A stretch of DNA of 64,000 bases. Source: Ctena decussata. Lineage: Eukaryota > Mollusca > Bivalvia > Lucinida > Lucinidae. Numbering within the stretch: position 1 is the stretch's first letter; the number at the start of each line of letters is the position of its first letter. Position numbers and translations under genes: made by a program. Positions 59,224-64,000 of the stretch are shown piece after piece. The notes under the pieces are model-generated. The model was given only the letters and a program-made list of their open reading frames with translations. It did no database searches and was not told the origin of the DNA. The stretch is taken from assembly GCA_963989385.1 (NCBI GenBank), contig OZ022515.1:8030803-8094802 (forward strand). The letters are read 5' to 3'.

Positions 59224-61660
59224 CCAATGCTCTATGATTGTGCAGAGTACATATTTTCTGATCGTTTGAATTCATTGAGTTTGATTATAGAGTTTCGCTT
59301 GAACCGATTTAGATTTATCGTATTCTGTTATGTATAGTAATAGGAATCAGTAGGACATTAGAACATTAAATTGAACTTTCATCATTTTCGAGAAAAAATG
59401 CAAAATCCCGTTTGAACTTGGGAGCTTACGGACTATATCAACTTCTTCGGTGTTAAGACGAGTTGTTCCGTAATGAATCTGTATTCCCTATTCCAACACT
59501 TCATGGTATTATCACATGTTTACACCTTTACTCACTAGAATATATCTATTTATTCGGTTATAGGACAAGGATGTTCTGTTCGAAAACAATCTTAAATATC
59601 AATATCCGTGTTTTAAACTGATCAAGGTATTTGTTTTGGATGAGAAAGCCAATTTAGCGCATCCATAAATGACATATATATTTGACCATATTTCCGTGTC
59701 TTATGTACCGCAGCTGTGTTTAGTCTCAACGACTCCTCCCATATTTTGACCATATATCCGTGCCTTTTGTACAGCTGTGCTATTTTTGTCTCTACAAAAC
59801 AAGCAAACTATCTCAACATGTTCTTGCAGAATTATGTCCCTTTATATGACTTAGGTATTTTGGCCCGGTATGTAGCATAGGAGGTAACATGATGCTGTTC
59901 TTGTACCTACAACTCTTCCTAAGGTATACTGTACACGCTAGACTCTCGAAACTTGCAACACAGTTTAAACATGCATATGAAAAAACAGAACTTTGATTCA
60001 ACGTGTCTTATTGAATTATTTCTCGTTTGCTGGTTTAGACATTTTGGCCATATGTGTAGCATGGGAGGATAGATTGTGCTGTTCTTGTCTCATACTACAT
60101 TATATATGCCAGGCTTTCAAAGTTCGACACTTTCATATGCACTATTTTTAATTTTCATACATTATTATCCCCACGCACAATGGAGTTGTGGAGTGGATAT
60201 AGAGTCTGTCCGATTCGTATGTACGTGGATACGTTTGTTTGTACGTACGCTCACCTTTTGTCTTCGCTCCAGCGACCTCATTTATTAATCGATTTTGATA
60301 TACAGCTCTATTGGATATGACAATACCTCAAACGAGTTTGCGTTTCAGGTTAGTAGGATCAAGGCCACGGTCACAGTTGCTTTATTTAGTGAAAGGAAAA
60401 CAACTTTTTCAATGAATTATACCCCGCATCTAGTGTAAATAGTTTTCTAAAAACATGTTTATGACCATACTTTATCAGTACAATATGTCTAATATTAAAG
60501 CATTTTGTGTCGCCTAAGTCAACAGTTTGCGAACGCATACTCCCTAAATTAGTATGTGACGTAATTTAGGTTCTGCAATCAAGAAGAAATGTCATAAAAT
60601 ATATAGTTCATGGGGCGCTTGTGAATTGAGCTAGAAAGTAAAACATCAATCAAATTGTTGTAGAAAATAAAACTGGACGGGGGAAAAGCAGATTTAGCGT
60701 CCAACGATACAATATTACAATATCAAACAATGGGTAAATCCAATCATATCAAGTACAGTACACAAAGTACCTTTTGCTGTATTGCCTATCTTTTTACTTT
60801 GCTGCTGAAACTAAACGTTAGGTATTTCAAGGCACAATTTTAACCGTATGTTGGTGTTGGCATGATGTTGCGTAAAATATTACCATTATTTGCTGAAATA
60901 CGACACTATTGTCACCCGATTGTGGTAGACGGTGCTAAAAATGACTTGTCCGTGCGTGTGTATCCATCCGTCCTTCCGTCTATCTTGCAGTCTGTGTGTC
61001 CGTTTGTCTGAAACTGTGTCCATGCAATTCCTCCAACATCCGTCATTGGAGCGATTTGAATTGTGTCGATTACGTTCATATGTTACGAAGATCTGCATGT
61101 TGTTTTTGATCTTTTGATTGCAATACTTTTGACAGAGAGCTAATCCTTGCTGTGTCAGACACTGTCATCACAACAACTGAATCGTCTATAGAAAAATTAT
61201 GTAGCAGAAGTCCTCTACACGGACCGAGTAATTCGTATGTTTGTGTACCACAACAGAATCCAGTGTGTGAGTGACGTAAACTCCATTCAAGCCCCAATTT
61301 ATTTATTATTTATTACTGACCTTTCCAAGGCAGTGTTACTGTCGTAGTATACTACAAGTTTAGCTTTTGAAAAAACTTGAGAGGTTATCCCTTAGCAAAT
61401 GAATCTATAGGATGCAAGTGGTAAAGCAGAAAAATGGCAGCAATACAAGCTAGTTTTATTGTATTCTTGGACTTTGTTGAAGCTGTAGGTAAGTGGTGAG
61501 TTTGACAGGTTTTCTTTTGTCTAGTGATTGCTTGTAACAGGTGAGCTTCAGAGCTATTAACTTTAGTAAGATGACCTATACTGTTTAGTTACGACTCTTC
61601 GTAAGTGGACTGTACTCTCTGGTACTTGCTTGTATTAGGTGCGATTCTTGTATTAAGTGA
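59224..61660. repeat. Non-coding sequence with several array heads
   Basis: A local duplication repeats TTTTGGCC, TATGTAGCATAGGAGG-like and CTGTTCTTGTAC-like words near 59856 and 60040. Array-type heads occur at about 60170 (ATCCCCACGCACAATGGAGT ... GTGGAGTGGAT) and 60911 (TCACCCGATTGTGGTAGACG, then ATCCATCCGTCCTTCCGTCT). Another weak match to the 350-bp dispersed repeat (TGACCTTTCCAAGGCAGTGT) is near 61315. No gene seen. Confidence 0.5.
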
Positions 61661-61779
61661 GATGAAGTGTTCAGGATAAGTTTTACAGCCCATGTCTTGG
61701 CAATGCTGAAAGGGACCCTGCAGCTGGGTGCAATGCTGGAAGGGACCCTGCAGCTCCGTCCAGATCCAACGGAACACCG

Positions 61780-62992
61780 AAGTCATAAACTTTTGTCAGA
61801 CAGACAACATGCTTTTCGTAAGAAACATAGCTGTGAAACTCAATGGATCACGGTTATAAATGACTGGGCTAAAATCTTGGATAAGGGCGGTCAGGTTGAC
61901 ACTTTTATCTTGGACTTCGAGAAAGCTTTTGACACTCCCCCTCATGAATTACTTAAATGTAAGCTATACGGCTATGGTATTGGTGGGAAGACTCTGAAAT
62001 GGATAGATTCTTTTCTCTGTTACAGGCAGCAGCGTGTGGTGGTAAATGGAGTTAAGTCAGATTGGGCCCCGGTTTTCTCAGGTGTCCCCCGGGGCACTCT
62101 GCTTGGACCATTGTTGTTCTCGTTATACATTAACGATATAACAGAAAATATTGACTCGGAATTAAGACTTTTTGCTGACGACTGTGTTTGCTATCGTGAA
62201 ATCAGAGATATTGAAGACACTGTGAAACTTCAGGAGGATATAGATCGTTTAGGTTGTTGGGCAAGAAGTTGGGGCATTAGATTTCAACCTGTTAAATGCA
62301 ATATAATGCAAATTACAAGGAAACGGATCAAGAAGATCAATGCTTCCTATACCTTAGAGGGAACGGTCCTCAGTAATGTAGAAACTATCAAGTATCTCGG
62401 CATAACCATTGCCAATGATTTGAAATGGAACACACATGTCAGTAATATTTGCACAAAGGCTAATAGGACCCTCGGCTTCCTCAGACGTAAATTGTCAGCT
62501 TGTCCACAAGATGTTAAGGAGTCAGCATACAAGGGACTGGTGCGTACAGTCCTGGAGTATGGCAGTTCAGTTTGGGACCCTCAAATTATACTTCTTCAAG
62601 ATGAACTTGAGAAGGTGCAGAAAAGGGCAGCTACATTTGTAACGGGAAATTACACATATGAAACTGGGAGTATGACTGGCATTCTGGAGAAACTTAAGTG
62701 GGAATCCCTAAGAAAGAGAAGGAAAGATAGTAGACTTATAATGCTTTACAAAGGTCTGAGGGGTGCAGCCAGTATACCCATAAATGACCTTGTTCCCCCA
62801 AATAGGCGTATCAGGAATCATCATTTCCTGACATTTCAAACCCCATTGGCTGGGACTGACATTTACAAGTCCAGTTTCTTCCCCCAGACTATTAGAGATT
62901 GGAATTCCCTGGAAGATTCACTTATTTCTGCTGCTGAGTGTGCAGAGGATTCGGTTACTAAGTTTACTTCTCTTATAAGGGCAAGGGACTAG
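61780..62992 (+). CDS. 5'-truncated LINE reverse transcriptase
   Basis: About 400 codons are open without interruption to a TAG stop at 62990. Motifs in order: LLSDRQHAFRKKHSCETQ (fingers), FILDFEKAFDTPPHELL (motif A with catalytic Asp), GVPRGTLLGPLLFSLYINDI (motif B), LRLFADDCVCY (motif C, both Asp), KYLGITI, and the thumb region RTVLEYGSSVWDP. These are reverse transcriptases of CR1/Jockey-type non-LTR retrotransposons, which copy their RNA at a nicked target. The endonuclease and N-terminal part are missing. The frame extends upstream to 61667, but that part (two 29-bp repeats, AATGCTGAAAGGGACCCTGC) is not RT-like. The intact frame implies a fairly young insertion. It does not produce a complete mobile protein. 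Confidence 0.92.
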
Positions 62993-63074
62993 CTTCCCTG
63001 ATTCACAGGTCCTGGTGAATGATTGTCTTTGGACGTATCACCAGTAAACAATTCTGATTCTGATTCTGATTCTG
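62993..63074 (+). mobile_element. LINE 3' end with (ATTCTG)4 tail
   Basis: A short 3' UTR of about 58 bp follows the stop and includes CCTGGTGAATGATTGTC ... TATCACCAG, which can form a stem. It ends in four ATTCTG units (63051-63074). Short microsatellite 3' ends instead of poly(A) are typical of CR1/L2-like LINEs. This fixes the orientation and the 3' border. Confidence 0.85.
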
Positions 63075-64000
63075 CCAAACTATGAGTAAATACCGACAAA
63101 TAGTGGAACCCGCATTTAGCGAAAATCGAGTAGAACTTGGTATTGATCTATACTGTTAAGTGACAACTGAACTTTCAGGTAACTGTTTGTAGATAGTAGG
63201 GTGAGATAGTAGGCTATAAAGACCATGCATTAGCTGGCGAAAACCCTGTAGTAGGGTGCGCCAAATGTAGAAGTACCGGGAAATAGTGGGACCTGTATTG
63301 CAAAAGGAAACGGCGTGCAAAAGGAAACGGTGTACGTACAATCGAGTACGAATTCCTAACTTAATATGGTTATCCCCGAGGGGATAACCAATTATTGTCA
63401 CTGAACGTTGACTTTCTAGTAGCATTTCACTTTTTGTATATTACTTAGAGTAGGAAAGTGCTGACCTCTTGGCTCTACTCTTGTCCCGTTTAGCTTTGTG
63501 TGTCGGCTTTGATGTTCATGTTCCCCTTTTAGTGTTAAGGGCATGATGTGGTATGCGATTGTGTCGGTTCCTCCTCGTTGCATTCTCTTTTATTTTATCA
63601 GCCTCGTATGAGCAGGTTTATGACCCTTCTTACTGTGTTATTTGGTAAACGACTTTGGTTTATTTGGCATTCTGCAAGGACCTGAAGTGACAATGGCCTG
63701 ATAAGCATTGGGACATATCTCCCACTGTATATCAGACAGGAGACTGCATCTTCCTAAACTTACGTATATCACCTTCATAAGGAACCGTGATGGTGCATGT
63801 GTTTTGCTATGCTTCTGTAGTTTGATGTTTGCAGTTTTCAAGAGCGTCATTTCTGACAAAATGCTTAGTAGCATACACTGGTGAACGAACTTTTGTTGAC
63901 ATTAAACTTCAACGGATTTTAATTATTGCACCACCTGAATAAACTGGTTGGATGAATTGAATCAAATTTTGAAATTTGTTAAAATTTTAAATGTTAAGAA
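63075..64000. other. Non-coding sequence with one perfect hairpin
   Basis: TGGTTATCCCCGAGGGGATAACCA (63367-63390) is a near-perfect palindrome like the heads of the arrays elsewhere in the window. No array follows it. A small direct duplication of CAAAAGGAAACGG lies at 63301-63329. No exon recognised. Confidence 0.5.

Noticed and set aside
61667..61779. First ~38 codons of the LINE frame as an authentic N-terminus
   Set aside because: They come from two short direct repeats (GGGACCCTGCAGCT) in the flank and do not resemble RT sequence.

Overview
The window looks like nuclear DNA of an animal, most probably a bivalve mollusc. The reasons are AT-rich sequence, short exons with GT/AG borders scattered between kilobase-scale introns, tRNA-derived SINEs with (CCAA)n tails, LINE reverse-transcriptase remnants, and many tandem arrays whose first unit carries a GTCCGTCCGTC-type tract, a pattern I associate with bivalve genomes. 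Nothing suggests a prokaryote: there are no operons, no ribosome-binding sites and no CRISPR arrays.

The main gene is on the + strand: an animal-type chitin synthase, a membrane glycosyltransferase. I can follow five coding exons whose splice phases all match: 14817-15854 (multi-pass membrane domain), 17562-17711, 46065-46227, 49211-49317 and 55239-55329 (start of the cytoplasmic catalytic region). Both ends are missing. The first exons lie upstream of 14817 (outside the window, or too short for me to find). The exons carrying the catalytic Asp motifs and QRRRW must lie beyond 55329, and I did not find them before 64000. Several usually conserved motif residues are changed, so this is probably a diverged paralogue. 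Intron 2 spans about 28.4 kb and is full of repeats.

Two further possible coding exons on the + strand lie inside that long intron: a signal-peptide-like first exon (36793-36870) and an exon encoding hydrophobic segments (43496-43800). Neither matches a family I recognise. Two decayed LINE copies lie on the - strand (about 37545-38960 and 43985-45600). A younger 5'-truncated LINE lies on the + strand at about 61780-63074, with an intact C-terminal reverse transcriptase and an (ATTCTG)n tail.

Most of the rest is repeats. Several foldback or MITE-like elements can be delimited, some with target-site duplications: 475-898, 5991-6589, 17107-17439, 34035-34578, 39525-40383 and 58390-59223. SINE insertions are at 9304, 17850-18009, 23081-23359 and 52872-53067. 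Long degenerate arrays, many opening with a short perfect hairpin, occupy much of 18.4-20.3, 24.0-24.6, 25.5-26.6, 27.5-33.8, 46.65-47.9 and 49.4-54.9 kb. A 19-bp minisatellite lies at about 8.31-9.24 kb, and a three-copy non-coding element at 55.8-56.7 kb. I see no complete gene, no true tRNA or rRNA gene, and no promoter I can defend.
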